The notes beneath the pieces are model-generated. The model saw only the letters and a list, made by a program, of their open reading frames with translations. It ran no database searches and was not told the DNA's origin. A program made the translations under genes and the position numbers. Positions 13,888 to 24,695 of a stretch of 64,000 nt of DNA are shown here, piece by piece (the stretch's first letter is position 1; each line of letters opens with the position of its first letter). The stretch comes from Allodiplogaster sudhausi (Eukaryota; Nematoda; Chromadorea; Rhabditida; Diplogasteridae). The stretch spans positions 1,816,001 to 1,880,000 of the forward strand of contig CALZFC010000033.1 of assembly GCA_945643635.1 (NCBI GenBank), read 5' to 3'.

Positions 13888-14175
13888 ATATCCATTTGGC
13901 ACCGCGGATTCCGCCGAGACGAACTCGCTCCTTCTCGGAATGGAGAGATTCGATGCGCGCGAGAGAGGGGAGTTTCCCCTAACAAGACGATTCTCATCGG
14001 TTGAATAACCGCTCCTTTCTTCCGATTCCGAGGATGCTTCCTCTTCCGTGTCTTCTTCATTCTCTTCTTTCTCTTTCTCTTCTTGAGGCGAGAGTCAGAC
14101 GTGGGAGAGCCGTCCTTCTGCTCTCCAGGCGGCGTCAACTCAGCGAGGAGCCTCTCCATTTCGTCTTCACACATC
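13888..14175 (-). CDS. Exon of an unrecognised charged protein
   Basis: A single exon with a clear TTCTTGCAG acceptor upstream and a consensus gtacgt donor at its end. The first part reads MCEDEMERLLAELTPPGEQK in one frame. The second part reads as a very acidic then serine-rich peptide (ENEEDTEEEASSESEERS..., SPLSRASNLSIPRRSEF) in another frame. The two can be joined by a 29-nt GC-AG intron within 14078-14125, or by assuming a one-base indel in the purine run. I do not recognise the protein and found no flanking exons. Confidence 0.45.
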
Positions 14176-14499
14176 CTGCAAGAAGAGTAAATATTAATAA
14201 CCAGTCTCATTAATTAAAGTTATTAATATTATGGTAAATTCAAAAATCTATCCCAAATTTGCGTCTCATTACAAGAGAGTTTTAGGATAAATTATGGTAA
14301 AACCATGTGAATTTACTCAGCGCAATTTAACAAATTGCTGATTACTTCAAACTTTAAAAGGTGACTATGAAGATATCATCCGTTCAGAAACGGAAATTTA
14401 GATCAGAGGCTAATTTAGGCTATTGGCTTGATCTAATCCATGTGTAAATAAACAGCATGGAGAGGAATCTCGAGTGCCCTTTAGAAGCAAAGACCAGAA

Positions 14500-14960
14500 C
14501 GAGGCCATTTCTATGCGATCGACTCTGACAGAGAGAGAAAACGATCTAGCAAGAAAGGTTCAGTTGCGAATCTCTCCAGGCTAGCAAAAAATCTCCCAGA
14601 GGGTGATCTTGCAGCGAGAAATTCTAGCAACTGCTTATCCAGTGCGAGACTACTCAATGAGTCAAGCAGAGGAAGACCCACATGAACGAATCCAGCCAAA
14701 GGCGACTCATTCAAAGTGGGCGAAACCGATTGCAAGTCACTCCAGCCTGGTATCAATTCCGCTTACACGGAAGACACCTAGCAAGCGACTCCAGCAAAAG
14801 GAAATCCCGATAGCGAACGACTCAACTCTGGCATCAATCCTTGTAAAAGGAGACACCTAGCGAATCACTCAAGCCAAAGGGAGAATTCACTCGAACCCCT
14901 CAAGCCAACGGAGGCAAGAGGCTCAAGAGCGAAGAGGGAGAAGAGGGCAGGGGAATAACG
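14500..14960. repeat. Degenerate direct repeats
   Basis: Recurrent but diverged units containing a GCGA-ACTC-AGC-AAAGG theme, spaced irregularly, with intervening CACCTAGC and TCAATCC words that also repeat. Unit boundaries are not exact, so this may be an old minisatellite. No open frame spans it convincingly. Confidence 0.5.
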
Positions 14961-15025
14961 AACCCCAGAGAAGAACGAAGAACCGACCGCCCGCTGAGCT
15001 CTACAGGTTTGCAACTGAGGAGAGA

Positions 15026-15070
15026 GCTCATAGTAATCACGATAGCATAGCTATCGTGATTACTATGAGC
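15026..15070. repeat. Perfect 20-bp stem hairpin
   Basis: A perfect inverted repeat with 20-bp arms (GCTCATAGTAATCACGATAG and its complement) and a 5-base loop. It lies 14 bases before the second copy of the dispersed repeat and could be the edge of the same element. No T-run follows, so a terminator role is not suggested. Confidence 0.95.
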
Positions 15071-15084
15071 AATGAATTATATAT

Positions 15085-15165
15085 AATAAGTCACAGTACG
15101 GTAAGAAATTTCTTTTACCGACAATAATGGCACGAAACTTTAGTGTTCAAATTTCAGAGATTTTT
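15085..15165. repeat. Dispersed repeat, copy B
   Basis: Direct-orientation copy of 13603-13684 with very few differences. It sits immediately after the 45-base hairpin, whereas copy A has no such hairpin next to it. Confidence 0.85.
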
Positions 15166-15858
15166 AAAACTTTAAAAAATAATAAAATGAGATTTGAGAG
15201 ATGACGTATTAGTGCTAGATTAAAAACCAAATGTAAGAAGCTCAATTATCTTTTCAAGGAAAACCAACGAGAAAAAGTGCTGATAAGGCATACAATTTGT
15301 GCACACAGTTCATGATTAGACACAACCAACAAAACAACTTTCTCTAATAAGACTTCGTCTTTTATACAAAATGAATAATACTGTCTACAACAGCTTGTGC
15401 GAACTTATGTAAGTGAATCTTTTAGAATTCGAGCGAGACAACCTAATGAAAGAGATCAACTAATTCAAATATCAGAAGTTGCAAATTCGAAAGCAATGAA
15501 AAGTATTTACGCCAGTTTTTTTTCTTACTCTTCGTGAACTTTCACGGCAATAGAGAAGAGAACGATCATGTGGCTACTTCCTTTGAGAATGAATTCTCCA
15601 AACGAACAGAGTTCCCATGCCCGGCTGACTTTTCGTGCTCTTTTAGCTATCCATTTAACAAAAGAGTCAAGATATGCAGATATCCATGCGGTTGCATAAT
15701 GCACAACACTATATAGTTGAATCAAAATGATCTCATGACTTCATTCCTAAACAAATTCCTCTCACTTTCACTCGTTTTTCTGTTTTGTTGAATGCGCTTT
15801 TAAATCTGAAAGAAGATGCGAGATCTATGAATCTAATGATATTTTTGATAGCATCTCC

Positions 15859-17964
15859 ATGCCCCTTGCCTTCATTGTAGAGATGGAGCCCGTGACCATC
15901 GTGTTCCTTGCCTACGGAGTGCCCTCCCTTCTGCTGAGTGTCCTCTCTGTCCGCACCACTCTCCATCTCAGAAAGCGACTCTCCAAGTCCTTCTGCTCCA
16001 TCTTCTTCGTAACCTGCATCATTGTAAGACAATTTAAAACGGTCTCATCAAGAATTAATTAATAATGTTTTGCCAGAATCTGCTTACTTATCTCAATTCC
16101 TATCCAACCTACCGCCTTCGTATCGAAACTGGATTTTCGTTCTACTACGAGTGGATTAATTCACATGTAAGAAATAATAATAAAAATCTGAAGTGCTTAT
16201 CTGAAATTATCTTTCAGGACTTGATCAGAAACATCCAATACTTTTTCGTTTCCTACTTCTACTATGCTCAGAATGCTTGCGCATTTCTGTTTACTTTCAA
16301 TCGCTTTACCGCCATTATCTTTCCCCACTTGCACGAGCAGGTTTGTCACATATGTACAAAGACGTTGCACGGTCTCATTTTTTTTTTTTAATATAAAATA
16401 TATCTTTTGTTTATACTGAATATTTTTGTTAAGCTATGGGAATTTCACCATGGAAAAGCGATTCTCTCTACTCTCTTTATTGCGACGCTGGCGAGTCTGG
16501 CCCGCTTGCCAGTGAATATGGTATATCTGAGGAACAACACCACCTACACTTACTCCACTGTTATGATTACGGTATCTGATTGCTGAAGGCTACTGATTGT
16601 CTTGCTGGATACAAGATTCCCTCCTTCAGCCACCCGCAACGTATTCGGCCGTGGTCCTCGTGGCGTACGGAGTGGTTCTGCTTCTGTGCTGCGTGGTCAT
16701 GAACGCGCTCGCGTTGCGGCGACTGCTCTTCTTGAAAACAGTAAGAGATTGTTGATTGGCAGCCTAGCCGAGCAGTCCGAACGAGAGAAAAGATGGCCCC
16801 AGCCGATTCAGCAGACGTCGTCTGTGAAGAATGAGCGGTCGTTCTTCGGCATCGCTTTCTGCGTCTTCCTCGCCCAGCTCTTCAATACGAGCATGGCGGT
16901 CGGTCTCTTTCCATCAATCGAGATGAAGACAGTTTCTTGAGATAACTACCTACGCGTGTTCATGGACTGGCAACTCTGCCTGCGTCTACTCCATCAGTCT
17001 CATTACTCCCTACACTTCCGATGTCTTCTCTCTTGGACCACCACTTTATGTTCTCATTTTTCCAGGTAATGGAATTGAGAATGTGCTTTAAAAAATTCTT
17101 TTATATTTCTATAACTAAAATATTTCATCACACTTTACTCTTGCTTTTAATTTTATGTCTGGTACCTGGTTTTTCCACGCCCACCCGCGGTGTACTTTTG
17201 TGAGTGCGTGAAACTCTTATTGTAGTAGTCATGTCGGTTGCTCTTGAGATTGTGAAAAAGATACGTTACATCGTAACGAAAGAATTGAAGAATGTTAGAG
17301 AATCGGTGAAAAAATATATACAGATTTATCCAGATAGAGAAAGTAAAAAAATAAAGTCGCATCGTGAGATGGGAAGCGGGATTATCAGCATTAATGCGAA
17401 AGGAGTTGATTCTTTGAAAATAGTTGTTGCGAAGTGTTCTCTGAGAACGCTCATTTACCTTCTCAGCTTTTGCTTCAATGATTGTCACTAAGAAAGTAGA
17501 TCCAGATCATAACTCAAAGTTAAGAGAAAAAAAAACAGGCGTGATGTTTGACGTTGACGGTCATACTTACTCTTCGAATGAATTCTTATTCTGAAGCAAA
17601 GCTGTTCAATGGCATGTATGTATGTATGGCACATGTACATATATGTAAATGACATGTATGTATATCACATGTCACATGACAATCTATGAAACAATTTAAA
17701 CGTTTAAAATAGTGCAAAACTTGTATGAATGAAGTCCTTATTTCATTAATAAACATTGTCATATGATAGTGTCCTTTGATCTCAGGCCCGATCCAACGAA
17801 AAGCTTTAACTTACTTCGGCTTCGGCCAAGAGGGAAGTCGCCAGCCGTCCACTCAGAGAGCGACCGCTAAGATCACTCAGAATACATCTTCTGGTGCCAC
17901 TGTCAACTCCGTTTCTTCTTTCCCAGCAATCTCCCCGAACATCCGTAGAAACAATGTAAACTGA
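15859..17964 (+). CDS. Serpentine chemoreceptor (Srg/Srv-like seven-helix receptor)
   Basis: A seven-helix receptor, probably at the membrane of a sensory cell. Eight plus-strand exons join in phase: 15859-16023, 16077-16166, 16218-16340, 16434-16571, 16630-16740, 16776-16898, 16942-17065 and 17786-17964 (stop TGA). The TM3 end reads FTFNRFTAIIFPHLHEQ, the hallmark of nematode Srg-superfamily receptors. TM7 contains PYTSDVFSLGPPLYVLI. The last exon encodes a polar 59-residue tail. The start is either ATG 15859 or ATG 15883. Notable gene structure: introns of 35 nt (16741-16775) and 43 nt (16899-16941), with TTAAG and TTGAG acceptors. The ligand cannot be predicted. Confidence 0.85.
17066..17785. 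other. Long last intron of the serpentine receptor gene
   Basis: The donor follows TTTCCAG at 17065 and the acceptor is ATCTCAG at 17785. The phase-1 junction creates a glycine codon. The intron contains ATG-rich tetranucleotide patches and no independent coding signal I trust. Confidence 0.7.
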
Positions 17965-18297
17965 TGATTGAGTTTGTGCGGTAATGAAATAGACTCGCTT
18001 TGAAGAATCTAGTCATTTTCAAAGTTCACTTCTATTTTAAAAGCGTTTTGTATACATATTGTTCGTATTCGTGTGCGCTAAACGTTCTACATACATACAT
18101 CTATTTGTACACATAAACTTGTCACAAGATTAAATGTAATTCGATGCCGTTGACATAACGAACGCAGTATTGCAAGCCTGCAGATATTGAGGTGTTTTCC
18201 AAGTCGAAGCTGTAATGAAGCACAAATACTACTCTATAAATAGGGTGATAAGAATGCAAACAAATATTCGTGATAGAGAATTAGTGAAGAGAGTGAA

Positions 18298-18337
<40 letters not shown>

Positions 18338-18700
18338 AGAGAGGGAGAGAGAGAGAAGAGAGAGAGGTGTCAGGTCGTACGGGATGTCAGCAGAAAAGAA
18401 GCCTGGAATGACCACCCCTGCTGAGACAACTATTCCAATCAAATGATACATATGCAAATCTATTTCTGAACATAAACTCTGCGCATAACACCCTTAACGT
18501 TTCGCAACACTTCTTCTTGATAAAGTTAAGTACATGTGAATCATGTCCTTGTGTCCATATATTAAACGTATTTTATTCCATTGGAAAAAGGTGCAAGCGT
18601 CCTTTCATATTCATTTGAGAGGACTCTTACTTGATAGCTCGGTTATTTCTTGTTTCTAGCCATCTACATACACATTTTCGCAATCATTTCGGCCAGCGGC

Positions 18701-19811
18701 ATGATGTCACTGCAACTCCAGATTGCAGCTTCCCTTGTGATGGCTGTCAAGATTGTCAGTTGGAGGATGCGTCCAATTTTTTTATTATTTCAATAAATAA
18801 ATATATATGTATATATTGTAGAATTCATGTGACTTGTGTGATTGGATGTCTAGTCTGCCCGAAAGAGCACGGCAACTGCCGCTGAACGGACTATTCATTC
18901 CTGGTTGGTTCGGCTTGATGTGTTCAATGTTCCTTCCAACGGAACATTAGCCAGACAAGAATTGTTACGCAGGCAGTCACAACTCTTTCGCCACTTGGCG
19001 TGGAATGTCCACTCAGCTTGGCAATGACGGCGACTCTGCAATAAATTCCATTGGCGATCTGCCACTCGGCCCGATTATCATCAAGAACTGGGCGGTTACC
19101 CAGGCAAGACAACAAATATATGTGCAAATAGTCGAATTCTACTTTAGAAAAATATGTACAAACTATAGGATCTCAGCGTGTATGACCAGCTACGCATCGG
19201 AATTCGCTACATTGACATGAGGGTTTCGTGCCTCGCTTCAAGTGAGTTCACGGACATGAAATAATGGTTTGATAAGGAAAAATGTTTTAAAGGAAGCTAA
19301 AACTTCCAAAACTCCTTAAGCCACTTTTTGCAGTACTTTGCCTTAGTTGATCGCAAGCAATCATCCGAATAATTGGTATTTGCCTCCTTTAAGATCCATC
19401 GCCGATATTCCGCACTGTCCACGGTCTCTTCGGTCCAAGCATCAGCAGCATTCTCAGCCAGGTAATGTCCAAGGCTGGAAAAGACAGTGATATCTTTGAT
19501 ATCGTAGATCGCGGCCTTCCTCTCCGAGTACCCCAAAGAGTTGGTCATCATTGACTTCAATCACCACTACGGCTGTGCCCACTTCAGCACACAACTCGAG
19601 TTCGTTCGTGTACTTTGTGGCCAAGACTCCAATACGAGCACAAGTTCATAATTACATCTGTGTTTGTGCGTAGGAAAGCAGACGTGGGCCATTATAGATA
19701 TCAGATTCTTGCTTCGCTGAACGGAAGCAAGGCAATTCCTTACAAGGGAACTCCCGCTAATCTCTCTCTGAAAGGTGCGTAGCTGATAGAGGAAGAAGGA
19801 GAAACGCAGAG

Positions 19812-19859
<48 letters not shown>

Positions 19860-22800
19860 AGAGAGAGCATTGGGCGAGAGAGTAGCTTCAGCTGTTTCTG
19901 CCGGTTCGTGGAACGTTCTTCTACTGCAGTCGTGGTCTACAAACACTTCTCCATTCTTCTGGCCCCAATCCACCATCGAGTCCCCATGGCCAAATTACGA
20001 CGAGGTTGTGTTTGTTCAACTCAGAGTATCATAATAGCAATCTGAAAATGTCTCCTGAATCTAAAGATTGCTGGGGTTCTCTCCTACAATGAGGCCTATG
20101 CCAAACGTCGTCTCAAGAAGGGCAGTAGCTCCTTCTACGTTTCTCAGGTCTCTTTTTTAGTATATACAGTACCGCTCAGCGGCCAGGGGTCTCGGCTATA
20201 GCGGCTATAGCGGCCGCGTGCCAAAGAGGCCAAGCGAAATTAAGCCATTTAAGATGTTTATTTTCAGAATTCGTTGTTAATTTTGTGTTTAGGGTAACTT
20301 GCTGCATCGATTTAGCTCAAAAACTTTAAAAAATGATGCATATTAGTGAAAATAGAAAATCTTGTAAAATTACAGGTGCAGTAACACCTCAATTCGTAGT
20401 GTGTGCGTGTGCCATCGTTTCAGTGAAATTTATTAAGACAGTTGCTTGAACAACATTACTTTAACTTACATTTACAGACTTCCTTGTAGTATCCTTTTGT
20501 CTTATTCTTGCTCTAAACAATTGTATCTTGACGCTATTTTTAGGTACTGTCTACTTGAGAGTCCAGCCACAAAAATTCCATGGCATCCGTAGTATTTTTT
20601 TCTCACGATCGCTCTGCACAGAGCCTTTGGATCACATCTTGGGACCGCGGATGAGCACTGCCAAAAATATTTGGATTGGCTCGAAAATATAAGATGTTTG
20701 AATTCGATTGGGTGATCTGCTGAAATATTTCTAATCATGAGGCCTTCCAAGAAAAAGCTAAAGGAAATCAAGAGTAGTTCCCCCAAACTAAAATGGGCAA
20801 AACAGTTTGCTACGTAATGGAACTGAACCACTGCCAGTTGTGCTAACAGTGTGCAACACAACCACCCAGCCATGATGGTATTGCTCGTAGTTTTGTCATT
20901 CTATTAAGAGAGCATGTCCGTAAGCTTCGAGCGCAGCCTGCCCCGGGAAAATTGTTTTCGAATTCATTAACGGAAAACATTTTGCTTATACAACTCGACG
21001 TGCTCTTTTTAATGAGACTAATTTAATCATCATCCGTTTTTTTCCCTTCGGGATACACTACCGTAACCCTGAAAATTCATTGAGCCATAAATCCGTTCAA
21101 AATCTGTTTTGAGAAACGATGTACATATCATTCAATAGCATTTCGAAAGCTCTTAAAATTTCATCTAGGAACATGTTTTACGAAAATTTTATTTTAGCCG
21201 ATAAAATTGGCGTTAAATTATTTGAAGGGTCGACACGCCACTTTCTGCTCATTTCTACACTCTGGAACCTAGATAGAAAGAAAGAGCGTGAAATTTGCTA
21301 TCAAATAATCACCATTCAAGAAAAATCTGAGCGTACCAATTTTTTCTATGACGCGAGCAATGCGCGCGAGTCGGTCAAAATGGCACATTTTTGGCCGCCG
21401 AGGCACCGTGCAAGCGCATTCATCGATCCATAACTACGCTCAATGTTAACATTACAAAATCGTTAGCATAGCATCTAAGAGCTCTCACAGAGATCTTCAA
21501 ATGCTACATACATACTTTTATTGAAATATTTATATTTCTATGGAAAATTTCGTTCTGTACTTTTAGAACGCTTAAAAAACTACTTTAAAGACATTCCAGC
21601 ATTTCAAAACATGCATCATTAGAAAGAGCGTGAAATTTGCTTCAAGATAGACCCCTTTGAATAAACTTTAAAGCCTATAATGTTTGGTTATAAGTGATAA
21701 GAATTGGGCATCAGCTTAGCACAATTCTTCACCGGAAAAAAATATTGGAATATTCCAATTCGAATAATCTAAACAGCGAAATTCTTGGGCGAAAAGACAG
21801 CGACGTAACTTTACCTACTCTTATGACTTATAACAAAACATTATAGACTTGAAATTTTATTGAAAGGGGTTCCTCTTGTAGCAAATTTCACGCTCTTTCT
21901 TATGATGTATGTCTTGAAATGCGGAAATGTTTGTTAATTAGTTTTTTAAGCGTTCTAATAGTACAGAACGAAATTTTCCATAGAAATATAAATATTTAAA
22001 TAAAAGTATGTATGTAGCATTTGAAGATCTCTGTGAGAGCTCTTAGATGATATGCTAACGATTTTGTAATATTAACATTGAGCGTAGTTATGGATCGATG
22101 AATGCGCTTGCACGGTGCCTCGGCGGCCAAAAATGTGCCATTTTGACCAACTCGCGCGCATTGCTCACGTCATAGAAAAAATTGGTACGCTCAGATTTTT
22201 CTTGCATGGTGATTATTTGATAGCAAATTTCACGCTATTTCTTTCTATCTAGGTTACAGAGTGTAGAAATGAGCAGAAAGTGGCGTGTCGACCCTTCAAA
22301 TAATTTAACGCCAATTTTCTCGGCCAAAATAAAATTTTCGTAAAACATGTTCCCAGATGAAATTTGAAGAGCTTTCGAAATGCTATTGAATGATATGTAC
22401 ATCCTTTTTCAAAACAAATTTTGAGCGAATTTATGGCTCAATGAATTTTTAGGGTTACGGTAGTGTATCCCGAAGGGAAAAAATCGGATGATGATGAAAT
22501 TAGTCTCATTAAAAAGAGCGGGTCGAGTTGTATAAGCAAAATGTTTTCCGTTAATGAATTCGAAAACAATTTTCCCGGGGCAGGCTGCCTTAAGCGCATG
22601 CTCGACTCTTACAGAGAAGCTCTCTTAATAACAACGGAAATCTTGTCTGCCACACCCAGTACATTTCCTTCGAGAGCATAAGCAGATTTCAGATCCAAAC
22701 AGGCTGGTCAGAATTATTTCAGGTGAATACCCGACCAAATTCAAAAATATTAAATTTTCGCGCCATTTATAAATATTTTTTGGCAGAGCTCCGCCGCGGT

Positions 22801-23708
22801 CGCCCTGACCGTGATGGAATCGAAAAGAGGAACCTGTTCAGCAAGGCACGCACCCTATTATGGCCGGCGTGTTGAGAGTGTACGCTAGTCTATGTCAGGT
22901 AGGGGCTCACCAAGTGCTCTGTGAAGAGCGATCGTGAGAAAAGAACACTGGGGATGCCATGGAATTTTTGTGGCTGGACTCTCAAATAGACAGTACCTAA
23001 AAATAGTGTCAAGATGCTTCCTAAAATTGTTTTGAGTAATAACGAGGCTGGATAGAGCATTGGTATGCTTCTCTGCACATTCGGAGAAGTGCTTGTGTTC
23101 GGTTCCTCTTTTGAGCTACATTTTTGCAGTTTTTTTTGCTATGTTTTTTTTGGCAACCTTTTTCACTTGATACGTTAAAAAGTCAATTGATAAGACAAAG
23201 GATATTACAAGGAAGTCTGTAAATGTAAGTTAAAGCTGTTCAAGCAACTGCCTTAATAAATTTCACTGAAACGATGGCACACGCATACACTACGAATTGA
23301 GGTGTTACTGCACCAATAATTTTACAAGATTTTCTATTTTCGCTAATATGCATCATTTTATAAAGTTTTTGAGCTTAATCGATGCAGCAAGTTACCCTGA
23401 ACACAAAAATAACAACGAATTCTGAAAATTAAAATCTTAAATGGCTTAATTTCGCTTGGCCTCTTTGGCACGCGGCCGCTATAGCCGCTATAGCCGAGAC
23501 CCCTGGCCGCTGAGCGGTACTGTATATATTTTGCTAAACCAGAAATAATTATGTAGACTGCATGCAAGGGACGGTGAGTATCCTCCTTTCATTCAGGAGA
23601 TCGTCACTCCCAATGCAGTGGACATCGCAGTCCAGCCACTCGCGACGTTGAGGGATTGGCGTGGTATTCAGATGACTACGGTTCGAGCGAGAGAGTAACA
23701 GAGTGTTC

Positions 23709-23767
<59 letters not shown>

Positions 23768-24101
23768 GAGAGAGAGAGACAGAGATTGAGAGAAAGGGAG
23801 AGAGAGAGAGACAGAGATTGAGAGAAAGAGAGAGAGCAAGCAATGAGAGTTAACTGCGGGAGGGTGTGGAGTGCGAGATAAAAGAGAAAGAAAATATAAC
23901 GATTAGGCCTTTTTAAAGAGGTCGTTATTATTTAAAAAAAATTGTGCTAACCATAAACACAATAAAATCGTTATTGTTCAGGCAGTCGTCGAAATGCTAA
24001 AGAAGAAGAGGGCGAGAGAGATGGTCCAAAATGTAGTTCTGGCTGACTTCGTCGATGATTCTTTCACAAAAGCTGTTATTCTTCTCAACAACCTCGTTTA
24101 A
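18701..24101 (+). CDS. PLCXD: PI-PLC X-domain-containing protein (PLCXD family)
   Basis: A phosphatidylinositol-specific phospholipase C X-domain protein without the other PLC modules. Exons in phase: 18701-18754, 18822-18903, 18973-19103, 19169-19241, 19394-19461, 19508-about 19640 (end unresolved), 19674-19774, 19892-20004, 20067-20147, 23597-23680 and 23982-24101. Recognisable segments are DWMSSLPERARQLPL, GSHNSFATW (catalytic His region), IIKNWAVTQ, QLRIGIRYIDMRV, VHGLFGPS, FLSEYPKELVIIDFNHHYG, FWPQSTIESPWPN, SSFYVSQ and a C-terminal NVVLADFVDD. The first exon encodes a hydrophobic MMSLQLQIAASLVMAVKI, suggesting a signal peptide or anchor. The intron 19104-19168 has a GC donor (CAG|gcaaga). 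The intron 20148-23596 carries a 3.36 kb transposon. The gene is tail-to-tail with hexosaminidase D. Confidence 0.9.
20167..23522. mobile_element. Palindromic (fold-back) DNA transposon, copy 1
   Basis: Begins CAGTACCGCTCAGCGGCC and ends with its reverse complement, between TATA flanks that fit a TA target-site duplication. The two halves are near-complete mirror images. Outer arms are 20167-about 20640 and about 22905-23522; inner arms are about 20885-21692 and 21829-22660; the short unpaired centre is about 21693-21828. No open frame resembles a transposase, so this is a non-autonomous fold-back element. The termini and TA target are compatible with a Tc1/mariner/pogo-type mobiliser, which is inference. 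It sits in the plus-strand intron 20148-23596 of the PLCXD gene. A tRNA-like stretch lies at about 23043-23110. Confidence 0.88.
23043..23110 (+). repeat. tRNA-like A-box/B-box module in copy 1
   Basis: Contains GGCTGGATAGAGCATTGG, which resembles a tRNA D-arm or pol III A box, and 40 bases later GTGTTCGGTTCC, which resembles a T-arm or B box. The same pairing recurs at 56900-56970 in copy 2. It is probably a tRNA-derived fragment rather than a functional tRNA. Confidence 0.5.
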
Positions 24102-24695
24102 CCATGCGAGTATATAAAGCAGCATTTTTGCAAACTTTAAAGGGAAAAGTATGAACAGATGAATGCGAAAAAAGTAGGAAATGCTTCGTTGTCGCACGCA
24201 AAGAGTCCCTCTTCACTTCCTCGTTGGTTATGACCGGATTCGGATGGCGGCAGGCAGCCATGCACTTTTTTTTAAATGTTTTACCATTGTCTTCTAAACT
24301 GCAGGAATTTAATGAAAATTCTTTTACTTAAATCAATTACAAAACTGCATCGTAAGAGAACAAGTGCAAGGAAGAGCACATTGAAACGAGGTAAGTCACA
24401 ACATGATTAGTATTTGGGTCATAGCCTGATAATAAGATAAAGCCCGTTGATTCAATGTCATAGTTGCTGGTTGTGTATCCAAAGGTAGGATCTCCTACCA
24501 TTCCACTACACAGCAATAGAACAAACATATTCACATCTTTATCGCTTTCTATGTTCTCTTCTAATTCAAAATATATGTACATGCGCATAAAGCATTTTTG
24601 TGTGAAGCCAGTAAAACATGAACCAAAGCATGCAATATTATTGTGAGGAAAGGCTAATGAATGTGCAAGTTTCAAAAGATGAAAAGTGAGGTGGT
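24102..24695. other. Tail-to-tail 3' intergenic interval
   Basis: Lies between the stop of the plus-strand PLCXD gene (24101) and the stop of the minus-strand hexosaminidase gene (24696). It must hold both 3' UTRs. No ORF here has family resemblance. Confidence 0.6.

Larger units (their letters stand above)
14176..15858. other. Repeat-bearing interval without a supported gene
   Basis: The part from 14500 to about 14960 holds degenerate direct repeats built on motifs such as GCGACTCCAGCAAAAGG, GCGAACGACTCAA and GCGAATCACTCAAGCCAAAGG, roughly every 45-60 bases. A perfect hairpin and a dispersed repeat follow near 15.03-15.17 kb. The remainder up to the receptor gene is AT-rich with no coding signal I trust. 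Confidence 0.55.

Noticed and set aside
14500..14960. CRISPR-like array of direct repeats
   Set aside because: Units are degenerate, irregularly spaced and in a eukaryotic context; no conserved repeat with unique spacers.
19297..19560. 87-codon minus-strand frame with ordinary composition
   Set aside because: It is the antisense shadow of two PLCXD exons (19394-19461, 19508 onward), whose plus-strand reading matches a known family.
19930..20004. Apparent one-base frameshift in the PLCXD exon with FFWPQSTIESPWPN
   Set aside because: Choosing the upstream TTCAG acceptor at 19891 gives a 113-nt exon that fits both neighbouring phases with no frameshift.
21119..21433. 104-codon frame inside the palindromic element, considered as a transposase remnant
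   Set aside because: No DDE or zinc-finger motifs, and the mirror arm does not preserve the frame.
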